Positions 14,955 through 24,265 of a stretch of 64,000 nucleotides of DNA are shown one piece after another. Source of the stretch: Allorhodoferax sp032337135 (GTDB taxonomy: Bacteria; Pseudomonadota; Gammaproteobacteria; Burkholderiales; Burkholderiaceae_C); contig NZ_JAVXZZ010000002.1 in assembly GCF_032337135.1 (NCBI RefSeq), positions 1-64,000 on the forward strand, given 5' to 3'. The position numbers and the translations under genes are program-made. Under the pieces are notes generated by a model. The model worked only from the letters and a program-made list of their open reading frames with translations, was not told the origin of the DNA and did not search any database. Position 1 is the first letter of the stretch, and each line of letters begins with the position of its first letter.

Positions 14955-15659
14955 ATGAAAACCATCGGACTCATTGGCGGCATGAGCTGGGAATCCACCG
15001 TGCCCTACTACCGCGCCATCAACGAAACCATCAAGCAGCAGCTCGGCGGCCTGCACTCGGCCAAGCTGGTGCTGGTGAGTGTGGACTTTGCCGAAATCGA
15101 ACACCTGCAGAAAGTGGGGGACTGGGACACGGCCGGGCAGTTGCTGGCCGCCGCCGCACAGTCCCTGCAGCGGGCCGGGGCCGACTTCGTGGTGCTGTGT
15201 ACCAACACCATGCACAAGGTGGCTGCGGCCATTGAAGCGGCCGTGTCCATCCCCCTGCTGCACATTGCCGACCCCACGGCGCAAGCTATTCAAGCGGCGG
15301 GTGTCACCACCGTGGGCTTGCTGGGCACGCGTTTCACCATGGAGCAGGCCTTCTACAAGGACCGCCTGAGCGAGAAGCACGGCCTGCGCGTGCTGGTGCC
15401 ACCTTCTGATGCGCGCGACACCGTGCACCGCATCATCTACGAAGAACTGTGCCTGGGCCAGGTGCGCGAGGACTCGCGCCAGGCCTACCGCGCCGTCATG
15501 GCCGAGCTGGTGGCGCAGGGCGCGCAGGCCATCATCCTGGGCTGCACCGAAATCTCGCTGCTGGTGGGCGCTGCCGATGCGAGTGTTTCCCTGTTCGACA
15601 CCACGGCCATCCACGCCCGCAGTGCGGCGCTCTACGCGCTACAGCGGCCAGGGGCCTGA
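14955..15659 (+). CDS. Aspartate/glutamate racemase family protein (YgeA-like)
   Basis: Cofactor-independent amino-acid racemase of 234 residues. It begins MKTIGLIGGMSWEST, typical of the YgeA branch. The first acid/base site lies in VLCTNTMHK and the second in ILGCTEI, which holds the catalytic cysteine. YgeA-type enzymes have broad specificity (for example homoserine in E. coli), so the substrate is left open. Its 3' end overlaps the convergent small ORF by 21 bp. Confidence 0.88.
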   Translation: MKTIGLIGGMSWESTVPYYRAINETIKQQLGGLHSAKLVLVSVDFAEIEHLQKVGDWDTAGQLLAAAAQSLQRAGADFVVLCTNTMHKVAAAIEAAVSIPLLHIADPTAQAIQAAGVTTVGLLGTRFTMEQAFYKDRLSEKHGLRVLVPPSDARDTVHRIIYEELCLGQVREDSRQAYRAVMAELVAQGAQAIILGCTEISLLVGAADASVSLFDTTAIHARSAALYALQRPGA

Positions 15660-15863
15660 CGCACCGGGTACTTCTTCCACAGAGTGGATCAGGGCGGCCG
15701 GGGCGTATTCCCGCCCCACGGTGGCGCGGGCGAACAGGTAGTTGTCCAGCGCCAGCGGGCTCAGGGCATTCAGGTCCACGTGCCCCTCGGTATCGCAGGG
15801 GAAGCTCAGGGCACGGCCCTCGCTGAAAAGCGACTGGAAACGGATCTCGTGGTGGACTTGCAT
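15639..15863 (-). CDS. Small conserved-looking protein, unknown function
   Basis: 74 residues beginning MQVHHEIRFQSLFSEGRALS, with no signal peptide or membrane segment. Function not recognised, though I recall similar short proteins (RFQSLF-EGR-LSFPCD) in Comamonadaceae. Support for a real gene: an optimal AGGAGG ribosome site at about 15869-15874 (minus strand) upstream of the ATG, and a mixed-composition sequence unlike a shadow ORF. It converges on the racemase gene with a 21-bp overlap. Confidence 0.7.
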   Translation of the reverse strand: MQVHHEIRFQSLFSEGRALSFPCDTEGHVDLNALSPLALDNYLFARATVGREYAPAALIHSVEEVPGASGPWPL

Positions 15864-16096
15864 GGCGGCCTCCTGTTCAGGGCATATCGGCAGTGCAATG
15901 GCTGGGTCTAAATGTCGTCACGCACCCCCAAAGGATTGCCTTGAAATGGGCTTATTCCACACGGCTTATCGGGGGAATGATTGCCCTGTTCAAAACACCC
16001 AAGTGGTGTTACAAAGCAATCGTCAGCAGGTCGTTTTTCCATGTGCAAGCCGTTTGCTGCTGGAGGTCTGAAGCGCCGGCAGCTGTAGGAGGTCTT

Positions 16097-18019
16097 ATGG
16101 ATGCCATCAGCAACTTTGCCGCACGTTATGCCCGTGGCCGCGAAGAGGAGATGTCGGTTGACGAATACCTCGCCGAGTGCAAGCGCGACCCCATGGTCTA
16201 CGCCACCGCAGCCCAGCGCATGCTGGCTGCCATTGGCGAGCCCGAGATGGTGGACACCCGCAACGACCCGCGCCTGTCGCGCATCTTTGCCAACAAGGTC
16301 ATCAAGCGCTACCCCGCCTTTGCCGAGTTCTACGGCATGGAAGAGGCCATCGAGCAGGTAGTGAGCTTCTTCCGCCACGCTGCACAGGGCTTGGAAGAGC
16401 GCAAGCAGATCCTCTACCTGCTGGGCCCCGTGGGCGGCGGCAAGAGTTCCATTGCCGAGCGGCTCAAGTACCTCATGCAGAAGGTACCGTTCTACGCCCT
16501 CAAGGGCTCGCCCGTGAACGAGTCGCCGCTGGGCCTGTTTGACGCCGTGGAAGACGGCCCGGTGCTGGAGGAACAGTTCGGCATACCGCGGCGCTACCTG
16601 CAGCGTGTGCTCTCGCCCTGGGCCGTGAAGCGCCTGGACGAATACGGTGGCGACATCCGCCAGTTCCGCGTGGTCAAGCGCTACCCCAGCATCCTCAAGC
16701 AGTTGGGCATCGCCAAGACCGAACCCGGCGACGAGAACAACCAGGACATCAGCTCGCTGGTGGGCAAGGTCGACATCCGCAAGCTGGAAAGCTACGCCCA
16801 GGACGACACCGATGCCTACAGCTACAGCGGTGGCCTGTGCCTGGCCAACCAGGGCCTGCTCGAATTCGTGGAGATGTTCAAGGCCCCCATCAAGGTGCTG
16901 CACCCCTTGCTCACCGCCACGCAGGAGGGCAACTACAAGGGCACCGAAGGCTTCGGTGCCATTCCCTACGACGGCGTGGTGCTGGCCCACAGCAACGAGA
17001 GCGAGTGGAAGGCCTTCCGCAACAACAAGAACAACGAAGCCTTCCTGGACCGCATCTACATCGTCAAGGTGCCGTACTGCCTGCGCGTGAGCGAAGAGAT
17101 CAAGATCTACGAGAAGCTGGTGCGCGAGTCTTCTCTGGGGCAGGCCGTATGCGCCCCGGGCACGCTGAAGATGATGGCGCAGTTCTCCATCCTCACCCGG
17201 CTGAAGGAGCCCGAGAACTCCAGCCTGTTCAGCAAGATGCAGGTGTACGACGGCGAAAGCCTCAAGGACACCGACCCGCGTGCCAAGAGCTACCAGGAGT
17301 ACCGCGACTACGCCGGGGTGGACGAGGGCATGAGCGGCATCTCCACCCGCTTCGCGTTCAAGATCCTCTCGCGCGTGTTCAACTTCGACAGCGCCGAAGT
17401 GGCCGCCAACCCGGTGCACCTGATGTACGTGCTGGAGCAGCAGATCGAGCGCGAGCAGTTCCCCACCGAGCTGGAAACCAAGTACACCAGCTTCATCAAG
17501 GAATTCCTCTCGCCGCGCTATGCCGAATTCATCGGCAAGGAAATCCAGACCGCCTACCTGGAAAGCTACAGCGAGTACGGGCAGAACATCTTCGACCGCT
17601 ACGTCACCTACGCCGACTACTGGATCCAGGACAACGAGTACCGCGACACCGACACCGGCGAGGTCTTTGACCGCGGCGCGCTCAATGCCGAGCTGGAAAA
17701 GATCGAGAAGCCCGCCGGCATTGCCAACCCCAAGGACTTCCGCAACGAGATCGTCAACTTCGTGCTGCGGGCCCGGGCCAACAACCAGGGCAAGAATCCA
17801 AGCTGGACCAGCTACGAGAAGCTGCGCCTGGTGATCGAGAAGAAGATGTTCTCCAACACCGAGGAGCTGCTGCCGGTCATCAGCTTCAACGCCAAGGCCA
17901 GCGCCGAAGAGGCCCGCAAGCACGAGGACTTCGTCACCCGCATGGTCAACAAGGGCTACACCCCGAAGCAGGTGCGCCTGCTGTGCGAGTGGTATCTGCG
18001 CGTTCGAAAGAGTTCGTAG
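16097..18019 (+). CDS. prkA: PrkA family serine protein kinase (YeaG)
   Basis: 640-residue AAA+/kinase protein of stress and stationary phase, matching the length of E. coli YeaG (644). The Walker A motif GPVGGGKSS is at residues 110-118, with an AAA core after it (LAHSNESEWKAFRNN and FLDRIYIVKVPYCLRV), and the C-terminal PrkA kinase domain follows. The start is the ATG at 16097 with TAGGAGG at 16086-16092; the in-frame upstream extension is not conserved. First gene of the prkA-yeaH-ycgB cluster, whose members are co-expressed in enterobacteria under nitrogen starvation and RpoS control. Confidence 0.94.
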   Translation: MDAISNFAARYARGREEEMSVDEYLAECKRDPMVYATAAQRMLAAIGEPEMVDTRNDPRLSRIFANKVIKRYPAFAEFYGMEEAIEQVVSFFRHAAQGLEERKQILYLLGPVGGGKSSIAERLKYLMQKVPFYALKGSPVNESPLGLFDAVEDGPVLEEQFGIPRRYLQRVLSPWAVKRLDEYGGDIRQFRVVKRYPSILKQLGIAKTEPGDENNQDISSLVGKVDIRKLESYAQDDTDAYSYSGGLCLANQGLLEFVEMFKAPIKVLHPLLTATQEGNYKGTEGFGAIPYDGVVLAHSNESEWKAFRNNKNNEAFLDRIYIVKVPYCLRVSEEIKIYEKLVRESSLGQAVCAPGTLKMMAQFSILTRLKEPENSSLFSKMQVYDGESLKDTDPRAKSYQEYRDYAGVDEGMSGISTRFAFKILSRVFNFDSAEVAANPVHLMYVLEQQIEREQFPTELETKYTSFIKEFLSPRYAEFIGKEIQTAYLESYSEYGQNIFDRYVTYADYWIQDNEYRDTDTGEVFDRGALNAELEKIEKPAGIANPKDFRNEIVNFVLRARANNQGKNPSWTSYEKLRLVIEKKMFSNTEELLPVISFNAKASAEEARKHEDFVTRMVNKGYTPKQVRLLCEWYLRVRKSS

Positions 18020-18061
18020 TCGGCAAACGGGGCGAATAACCCCCGGCATGGGAGCATGGAG

Positions 18062-19327
18062 ATGGCATTGCAAATCATCGACCGCAGGCTCGCAGGCAAG
18101 AACAAGTCGGTGGGCAACCGCGAGCGCTTTGTTCGTCGCTACAAGGAGCAGATTGCCGAGGCCGTGCGTCGTGCCGTGTCGCAGCGCGACATCCGCCACA
18201 TCGAAGGTGCCGAGAACATCACCATTCCCAAGAAGGACATCAGCGAGCCCGTGTTCCACCACGGCCAGGGCGGTGTGCGCGATGCCGTGCACCCCGGCAA
18301 CACCGACCACCTGCGCGGCGACCGCATCAAGCGCCCCCAGGGCGGGCAGGGCAAGGGCTCGCAGGCCAGCGACAGCGGCGAAGGCGAAGACGACTTCACC
18401 TTCACCCTGAGCAAGGAAGAGTTCATGCAGATCTTCTTCGAAGACCTGGAACTGCCCCACCTGCTGCGCACCCACATCGGTGACAACCCGCAGTTCCGCA
18501 ACGCCCGCGCCGGCTACAGCCAGGACGGCACCCCCAACAACCTGGCCGTGGTGCGCACCATGCGCGGGGCTCTGGGGCGGCGCATTGCACTCACCAAGTC
18601 GCCGCACCGCGAGCTCGAAGCCCTGCAGGCCCAGCTCGACGGCTTGCTGGCGCAGGACGACGGCACCAGCGAAGCCGTGGCCGAACTGCAGCAGCGCATC
18701 CGGGCGCTGCAGGAGCGCATCGGCCGGGTGGCCTTTCTCGACCCCATCGACCTGCGCTTTCGGGCCCGCACCAAGGTCCCCATACCCAACAGCCAGGCCG
18801 TCATGTTCTGCGTGATGGACGTGTCGGGCTCCATGGACGAGGCGCGCAAGGAACTGGCCAAGCGCTTCTTCATCCTGCTGTACCTGTTTCTCACGCGTCA
18901 CTACGAGCGCATCGACATCGTCTTCATTCGCCACCACACCCAGGCCGCGGAGGTGAGCGAAGAGCAGTTCTTCCACTCCACGGAGAGCGGCGGCACGGTG
19001 GTGAGCAGTGCGCTGGTGCTGCTGCAGGACATCATCCGCGCCCGCTACCCCGCGGCCGACTGGAACATCTACGTGGCCCAGGCCAGCGACGGCGACAACT
19101 TCACCAACGACAGCGGCGCCTGCAGCAAGCTGCTCTCGGGCTCCATCCTGCCGCTGGTGCGCTACTTCGCCTACGTGCAGGTGGCCGACGAAGAGCAGAA
19201 CCTGTGGCAGGAATACGAGCAGCTGCTCGACAACCACGACAACTTCGCCATGCGCAAGGTCGCCGAGCCGGCCGACATCTACCCGGTGTTCCGCGACCTG
19301 TTCAAGAAAGCGGGGGCGGTGGTATGA
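18062..19327 (+). CDS. yeaH: YeaH/YhbH family (DUF444) von Willebrand-type protein
   Basis: 421 residues. It begins MALQIIDRRLAGKNKS, aligning with E. coli YeaH (MTWFIDRRLNGKNKS), which supports the start at 18062 over 18056. GGGAG at 18050-18054 gives a 7-nt spacing. Contains HPGNTDH, a Gln/Gly-rich linker, CVMDVSGSMDEA (a MIDAS metal-site motif of VWA domains), YIRHHTQA-like FIRHHTQA, and AQASDGDNF. It sits between prkA and ycgB, and its stop overlaps the ycgB start (ATGA). Thought to act with the PrkA kinase; the molecular role is unknown. Confidence 0.93.
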   Translation: MALQIIDRRLAGKNKSVGNRERFVRRYKEQIAEAVRRAVSQRDIRHIEGAENITIPKKDISEPVFHHGQGGVRDAVHPGNTDHLRGDRIKRPQGGQGKGSQASDSGEGEDDFTFTLSKEEFMQIFFEDLELPHLLRTHIGDNPQFRNARAGYSQDGTPNNLAVVRTMRGALGRRIALTKSPHRELEALQAQLDGLLAQDDGTSEAVAELQQRIRALQERIGRVAFLDPIDLRFRARTKVPIPNSQAVMFCVMDVSGSMDEARKELAKRFFILLYLFLTRHYERIDIVFIRHHTQAAEVSEEQFFHSTESGGTVVSSALVLLQDIIRARYPAADWNIYVAQASDGDNFTNDSGACSKLLSGSILPLVRYFAYVQVADEEQNLWQEYEQLLDNHDNFAMRKVAEPADIYPVFRDLFKKAGAVV

Positions 19328-20949
19328 GTGCTTTGAACTACCCCGTGCTGGAGCGACGCGCCTTGGACAACCCCTGGAAGGCCGCCGCCGTGGGCGAACG
19401 CCGCGCCCACCACGTGCCCACCGAGCCCTTGCCCGCCGGAGCGCGCCCGGCGCAGCCGCTGCCTTCACCCAGCGACTGGACCTTCGAGCTCATCGAGCAG
19501 TACCACAGCGTGATTGCCGCCACGGCCGAGCGCTATGGGCTGGACACCTACCCCAACCAGCTGGAGATCATCACCGCCGAGCAGATGATGGACGCCTACG
19601 CCAGCGTGGGCATGCCCGTGAACTACCGCCACTGGAGCTACGGCAAGGAATTCCTGGCCACCGAGAAGCGCTACCGCCGTGGCCACATGGGGCTGGCTTA
19701 CGAGATCGTCATCAACTCCAACCCCTGCATCAGCTACCTCATGGAGGAAAACACCACCGCCATGCAGGCGCTGGTGATTGCCCACGCCGCCTACGGCCAC
19801 AACAGCTTCTTCAAGGGCAACTACCTGTTCCGCATGTGGACCGATGCGTCCAGCATCATCGACTACCTGGTCTACGCCAAGGACTTCATTGCCCAGTGCG
19901 AGGAACGCTACGGCTTTGACGTGGTGGAGCAGCTGCTGGACTCCTGCCACGCGCTCTCCAACTTCGGGGTGGACCGCTACCGCCGCCCGGCCAAGCGCAC
20001 CCTGGCGCGCGAACGCCTGGAGCGCGAGCAGCGCGAGGCCTACGCCCAGCAGCAAATCAACGAGCTCTGGCGCACCCTGCCCAGCCGCCCCGGCAAGGAA
20101 GCCACCGCGCAGGCGCATGAGCGCTTCCCCAAGGAGCCGCAGGAAAACATCCTCTACTTCATCGAAAAGCACGCGCCCATGCTGGAGCCCTGGCAGCGCG
20201 AAATCGTGCGCATCGTGCGCAAGATCGCCCAGTACTTCTACCCCCAGCGCCAAAGCCAGGTCATGAACGAAGGCTGGGCCACCTTCTGGCACTACACCCT
20301 GCTCAACACCATGTACGACGACGGCTACCTGAGCGACGGTGTCATGCTGGAGTGGATGGGTTCGCACACCAACGTCATCTTTCAGCCCCCCGTGGGCCAC
20401 CGCGCCTACAGCGGCATCAACCCCTACGCGCTGGGCTTTGCCATGTACCGCGACATCCAGCGCATCTGCCAGCACCCCACCGAGGAAGACCGCCGCTGGT
20501 TCCCCGACCTGGCCGGCACCCCCTGGCTGCCCGCGCTGGATCACGCCATGCGCAACTTCAAGGACGAAAGCTTCATCGGCCAGTACCTCAGCCCCAAGCT
20601 CATGCGCGACATGCGCCTCTTCGCCATCCACGACGACTCGGCCCAGAGCGAACTGGTGGTCAGCGCCATCCACGACGAAGACGGCTACCGCGCCCTGCGC
20701 CAGACCCTGTCGCAGCAGTACGACCTGGGCACGCGCGAGCCCAACATCCAGGTCTGGAACGTGAACCTGCGCGGCGACCGCACCCTGGTGCTGCGCCACA
20801 CCCAGTACCAGGGTCGCCCGCTGGCCGACGACGCGCTGGAAGTGCTCAAGCACGTGGCGCGCCTGTGGGGCTTTGGCGTGGACCTGGAAAGTGTGGACGG
20901 CAAGGGCGAAAACCCCGTCAAGCTCTACAGCGTGACCGCACCGGGCTGA
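19324..20949 (+). CDS. ycgB: SpoVR/YcgB family protein
   Basis: 541 residues, comparable to E. coli YcgB (510) and longer than Bacillus SpoVR. Conserved blocks are YGLDTYPNQLEIITAEQMMDAYAS, MPVNYRHWSYGK, NPCISYLMEENT, AHAAYGHNSFFK, MNEGWATFWHY and INPYALGF. Third gene of the prkA-yeaH-ycgB trio, translationally coupled to yeaH. In Bacillus SpoVR affects spore cortex formation; in non-sporeformers the trio is linked to starvation stress. Confidence 0.93.
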   Translation: MSALNYPVLERRALDNPWKAAAVGERRAHHVPTEPLPAGARPAQPLPSPSDWTFELIEQYHSVIAATAERYGLDTYPNQLEIITAEQMMDAYASVGMPVNYRHWSYGKEFLATEKRYRRGHMGLAYEIVINSNPCISYLMEENTTAMQALVIAHAAYGHNSFFKGNYLFRMWTDASSIIDYLVYAKDFIAQCEERYGFDVVEQLLDSCHALSNFGVDRYRRPAKRTLARERLEREQREAYAQQQINELWRTLPSRPGKEATAQAHERFPKEPQENILYFIEKHAPMLEPWQREIVRIVRKIAQYFYPQRQSQVMNEGWATFWHYTLLNTMYDDGYLSDGVMLEWMGSHTNVIFQPPVGHRAYSGINPYALGFAMYRDIQRICQHPTEEDRRWFPDLAGTPWLPALDHAMRNFKDESFIGQYLSPKLMRDMRLFAIHDDSAQSELVVSAIHDEDGYRALRQTLSQQYDLGTREPNIQVWNVNLRGDRTLVLRHTQYQGRPLADDALEVLKHVARLWGFGVDLESVDGKGENPVKLYSVTAPG

Positions 20950-21030
20950 TTGCCGCAGTGGCCCTGCAAGCGCTGGGGGGCAGGGCGCTTGGCGTAAGCT
21001 GTGGGCCCCACCACTACCGAGTGCTTTCCC

Positions 21031-22005
21031 ATGGCCACAGTCTTTCTTACCGGTGCCAGCGGCTTCCTGGGTGCCCACCTGCTGCGTGAATTGCTTGCAC
21101 GCGGCCACACCGTCAAGGCCCTGTCGCGTCGGCCGGAAACCGATGCACCCATCACCGCCGCCGGTGGCACCCCCGTGCGCGCGGCGCTGAGCGATGTAGC
21201 CAGCCTGCAAGCCGCCATGCAGGGCTGCGAGGCGGTGTTCCACGCCGCCGCCGACACCAGCATGTGGAAGCGCAATGCCGCGCAGCAGACCGCCACCAAC
21301 GTGCAGGGCACCGCCAACATGCTGGCCGCGGCTGAAAGCGTGGGCGTGAAGGCCTTTGTGCACACCTCGTCCACCTCGGCCTATTCGCAGCTGGTGGAAG
21401 GCGAACTCACCGAGTCCACGCCGCAGCGTGGGGGTGAGAGCTGGATCAACTACGAAGTCACCAAGTACCAGAGCGAAAAGCTGGTCAAGGAGTCGCGCCT
21501 GCCGTGGATCGTATTCAACCCCTCGCACATCCTGGGCCCGGGCGACCGGCACAACTGGGCGCGCCTGATCCGGATGGTGGACCAGCAAAAGCTCCCCGGC
21601 ATTCCCCCAGGCGTGGGCGCCTTTGCCGACGTGCGCGAAATCGCCAAGGCCCAGGTGCGCGCCTGGGAACTGCAGCGCTTTGGCCAGTGCTACCTGGTGG
21701 GCGGTACCAAGGCCACCTTCGTCGAATTCGTGCACAAGGTAGGTGCCGCCCTGGGCCGCAAGACACCCGCAGGCGCCTTCCCCGAATGGGTGCTCATGCT
21801 GGTGGGCCGCAGCAAAAACCTGCTGTCACACCTCACCGGCACCGAGCCCGACATCACCCCCGAAGGCGCGCGCCTCACGTCCTACACCCTGCTGGTGGAT
21901 TCCAGCAAGGCCGAGCGCGAGCTGGGCTACGTGCAGACCCCGCTGGACGCGCTGTTGATGGATACGCTGGCGTGGATGAAGGCGGAGGGCATGGTGGGGC
22001 GCTAG
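21031..22005 (+). CDS. NAD-dependent epimerase/dehydratase (dihydroflavonol-reductase-like SDR)
   Basis: 324-residue extended SDR. FLTGASGFLGAHLLREL near the N-terminus is the cofactor-binding loop. VHTSSTSAYS gives the active-site serine and NYEVTKYQSEK supplies the YxxxK-type pair. FNPSHILGPGDRHNWARLI is typical of dihydroflavonol-4-reductase/cinnamoyl-reductase-like bacterial enzymes. The start is the ATG at 21031. Substrate unknown; probably monocistronic. Confidence 0.88.
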   Translation: MATVFLTGASGFLGAHLLRELLARGHTVKALSRRPETDAPITAAGGTPVRAALSDVASLQAAMQGCEAVFHAAADTSMWKRNAAQQTATNVQGTANMLAAAESVGVKAFVHTSSTSAYSQLVEGELTESTPQRGGESWINYEVTKYQSEKLVKESRLPWIVFNPSHILGPGDRHNWARLIRMVDQQKLPGIPPGVGAFADVREIAKAQVRAWELQRFGQCYLVGGTKATFVEFVHKVGAALGRKTPAGAFPEWVLMLVGRSKNLLSHLTGTEPDITPEGARLTSYTLLVDSSKAERELGYVQTPLDALLMDTLAWMKAEGMVGR

Positions 22006-22066
22006 CCCGCAAGCTGCCCCACGTCAGCTTACGTCACCCTTGGCCTGCCGCATGTGTCCCGCTGTC

Positions 22067-22123
22067 GCTATGAATGTCATAGCTGCCTGCGCACTTTTTA
22101 TGGGGGCTAGAGGCCTATTTGGC
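22067..22123 (+). repeat. Dispersed 'TAGCTG' repeat, copy D (intergenic)
   Basis: GCTATGAATGTCATAGCTGC, CTGCGCA, then GGGGGCTAGAGGCCTATTTGG: the best-preserved plus-strand copy. It occupies most of the 139-bp gap between the SDR and the urea-channel gene and ends about 20 bp before the latter's start. Confidence 0.8.
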
Positions 22124-22144
22124 TAGAGAAATGTCTTTTTCACC

Positions 22145-23086
22145 ATGCCCTTCACCCGCACCGGCCTGGACGTGACTGGCCACACCCGGCTCCATGCGCT
22201 GCTGCGCGGGGCCGACGCTGTGCTGCGCGGCATAGCCCAGGTGGCGCTGCAGGCGAACAGCTATGCCGGGGCGGTGTTTCTGCTGGGCGTGGCGTGGTGC
22301 AGCACCGCCATGGCCGCGGCCTTGCTGTGGGGCGTGGTCGTCAGCACCACGGCGGCCGCCTGGGCCGGTGTGGACCGGGGCGCGTGGCGCAATGGCCTGT
22401 GGGGCTTCAACGGCGGCTTGGCGGCCCTTACCACTTTGCTGTTTGCTCCCGCCATCCCCTCCGTGTGGCTGGTGGCCAGCCTCGCAGCCCTGGGCACCGT
22501 GCCCGTGGGCCTGCTGCTGCAGCGCATGCTGGCGCCGCGGGGGCTGCCTGCGCTGTCCTTGCCTTTCATCACCATGCTGTGGTGCGTGCTGGGCTTGGCC
22601 GCGGCCATGGGCTGGCAGGCCCCCACCGCACACCCTGCAGCCACGCTGGCCGCTCCCACAGCCCTGTCTGCGGAACTGGCCGCCGGTGCCGTGCTGAACG
22701 GCGTGGCCCAGGTGTTCTTCCAAAGCCACTGGGGCACCGGCGCGCTGGTGCTGGCAGGCCTGCTGCTCAGCGCCCCGCGCGCCTGTGCATTGGCGCTGGC
22801 CGGTGCCGTGGCGGGCTCCGCCGTGGCCTGGGCGCTAGGTGCCACACCACAGGCCTTGGGCAGCGGCCTGGCCGGCTTCAACGGCGCCTTGGCCGCACTG
22901 GCGCTGGGGCACGTGTTCCTACCCGCTACCGCACGCAACGCAGCGCTGGCCGTGCTGGCTGCGGGGGCAACGTCGGTAGTGCAGTGGGGCTTGTCGGTCG
23001 CGCTGGCAGGCACGGGCTTGCCCACGCTGACGCTGCCGTTTGTGGTGGTGGTTTGGGTGGCGTTGGCTGCTGCTGCGCGCCGCTAG
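22145..23086 (+). CDS. Urea transporter (UT/PF03253) family membrane protein
   Basis: 313 residues, very hydrophobic, about ten membrane segments arranged as two internal repeats. Each repeat has the UT signature: GLWGFNGGLAALTT in the first and GLAGFNGALAALALG in the second, each followed later by the selectivity-filter type LPFI/LPFV motif (ALSLPFITMLW and LTLPFVVVVW). Predicted to allow passive urea or urea-like amide passage. No urease or amidase genes are nearby in the window. Confidence 0.82.
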   Translation: MPFTRTGLDVTGHTRLHALLRGADAVLRGIAQVALQANSYAGAVFLLGVAWCSTAMAAALLWGVVVSTTAAAWAGVDRGAWRNGLWGFNGGLAALTTLLFAPAIPSVWLVASLAALGTVPVGLLLQRMLAPRGLPALSLPFITMLWCVLGLAAAMGWQAPTAHPAATLAAPTALSAELAAGAVLNGVAQVFFQSHWGTGALVLAGLLLSAPRACALALAGAVAGSAVAWALGATPQALGSGLAGFNGALAALALGHVFLPATARNAALAVLAAGATSVVQWGLSVALAGTGLPTLTLPFVVVVWVALAAAARR

Positions 23087-23186
23087 TCTGTACCGCGATT
23101 AGTGGATAAATTAACGACCCCAGAGCGCCGAAAAAGGGCGTTGCTGGAAGGTATAGTCACTCCCCAAAACGGGAGCAAACAACACC

Positions 23187-24140
23187 ATGCTGATCAAATC
23201 AGCCGACGACAAAACCAAGCGACTGGCGCTGCTAGAAGACCTGCAAAAGTCTCCCCTGCTGGACATGCGCCAAAAGGAATGGCTGCGCGACGAACTGCGC
23301 CGCTGCAAGACTGGCATAGAAGGTGAGCGCGCCGCCGCCTTCTACTTGGACGGGCATTACAAAGACGCGCAGAACAACGTGCTGTTGCACGACCTGCGCT
23401 TTGTGGTGGACGGCGAGGTGGCGCAGATTGACCACTTGGTGATCAACCGCACCGGCTACATGGTGCTGATTGAGACCAAAAACTACGGTGGCGACCTGGA
23501 GGTGAATGCCCATGGCGAATTCACCGTGCGGTATGGCAAAGAACGCTACGGCATCCCGTCGCCCTACGAGCAAAGCCGCCGCCACGCACGCATTTTGGGC
23601 AAGCTGCTGGAGCGGCTGGAAATAAGCACCCGCACCGACAAGCTGCCCGAGTTTCACAGCGTGGTGATGATGCACCCCAAGGCCATCATCCAGCGCCCCG
23701 ACCCGAAGGCTTTTGACACCAGCTTCCTCATCAAGGCAGACCAGTTCCCTACCTGGCATGAAAGGCTGGGAGAAAGTGTGAGCACAGGCGGCGTGTTCAA
23801 AGCGCTGTTGAACGTACGCAGCATGGACACCATCAAAGAGTGGGGCGAAAAGCTCAAGCGCCAACACCGCCCGGCGGACCTGCTGGCCCTGCCAGACTTT
23901 ATGAAGCCCAAGGCAGCGCCTGTGGCATCCGTGCCGGCACTAGTCGCGAAGCCAGCGCAGCCCGCCGAAGCGGCTACACAGCCTGCACCTGCCGTGCACG
24001 ACGAGAGCATTGCCAAAAAGCTCATTTGCGCCCACTGCCGTGAAAAAATCAGCTACCCCGAAGGCAAGTTTTGCTGGAATAACGCCAAGCGATTTGGTGG
24101 GCTGCAGTATTGCCGGGATCATCAGGGAATGTTCGGCTGA
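23187..24140 (+). CDS. NERD (nuclease-related domain) protein with C-terminal zinc ribbon
   Basis: 317 residues. The N-terminal half shows the NERD/PD-(D/E)XK pattern: E45/E47 in IEGERAAAFYL, D82 in EVAQIDHLVI, and E96-x-K98 in LIETKNY. A proline/alanine linker leads to a C-terminal zinc-ribbon-like segment with cysteine pairs (ICAHCREKI and FCWN...YCRDH). NERD proteins are inferred nucleases often found near mobile and defence genes. GGGAG lies before the start. It stands next to the restriction-modification pair but has host-like GC content, so it may not be part of that island. Confidence 0.85.
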   Translation: MLIKSADDKTKRLALLEDLQKSPLLDMRQKEWLRDELRRCKTGIEGERAAAFYLDGHYKDAQNNVLLHDLRFVVDGEVAQIDHLVINRTGYMVLIETKNYGGDLEVNAHGEFTVRYGKERYGIPSPYEQSRRHARILGKLLERLEISTRTDKLPEFHSVVMMHPKAIIQRPDPKAFDTSFLIKADQFPTWHERLGESVSTGGVFKALLNVRSMDTIKEWGEKLKRQHRPADLLALPDFMKPKAAPVASVPALVAKPAQPAEAATQPAPAVHDESIAKKLICAHCREKISYPEGKFCWNNAKRFGGLQYCRDHQGMFG

Positions 24141-24265
24141 CACGTTTGCTGTGTACCCATCGAATGTCAAATTTGGAGCGATTCTTGATGCTTAAGATAA
24201 ACGGCAGTTCATAGCGGACGTATTATTCTTCGCAAACAAAATTCTTACTTATATGGGAGGAGTGA

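Noticed and set aside
15938..15975. Heat-shock (sigma-32) promoter before prkA
   Set aside because: A CTTGAAA -35-like motif is present, but no CCCCAT-type -10 element follows at suitable spacing.
15908..19468. 1186-codon open frame on the minus strand
   Set aside because: It lies opposite prkA and yeaH, both certain genes. It is Val/His/Ala/Gln-rich mirror translation typical of GC-rich codon usage, with no domain and no ribosome site.
19465..21735. 756-codon open frame on the minus strand
   Set aside because: Antisense to ycgB and the SDR gene, spans their intergenic gap and has no recognisable motif.
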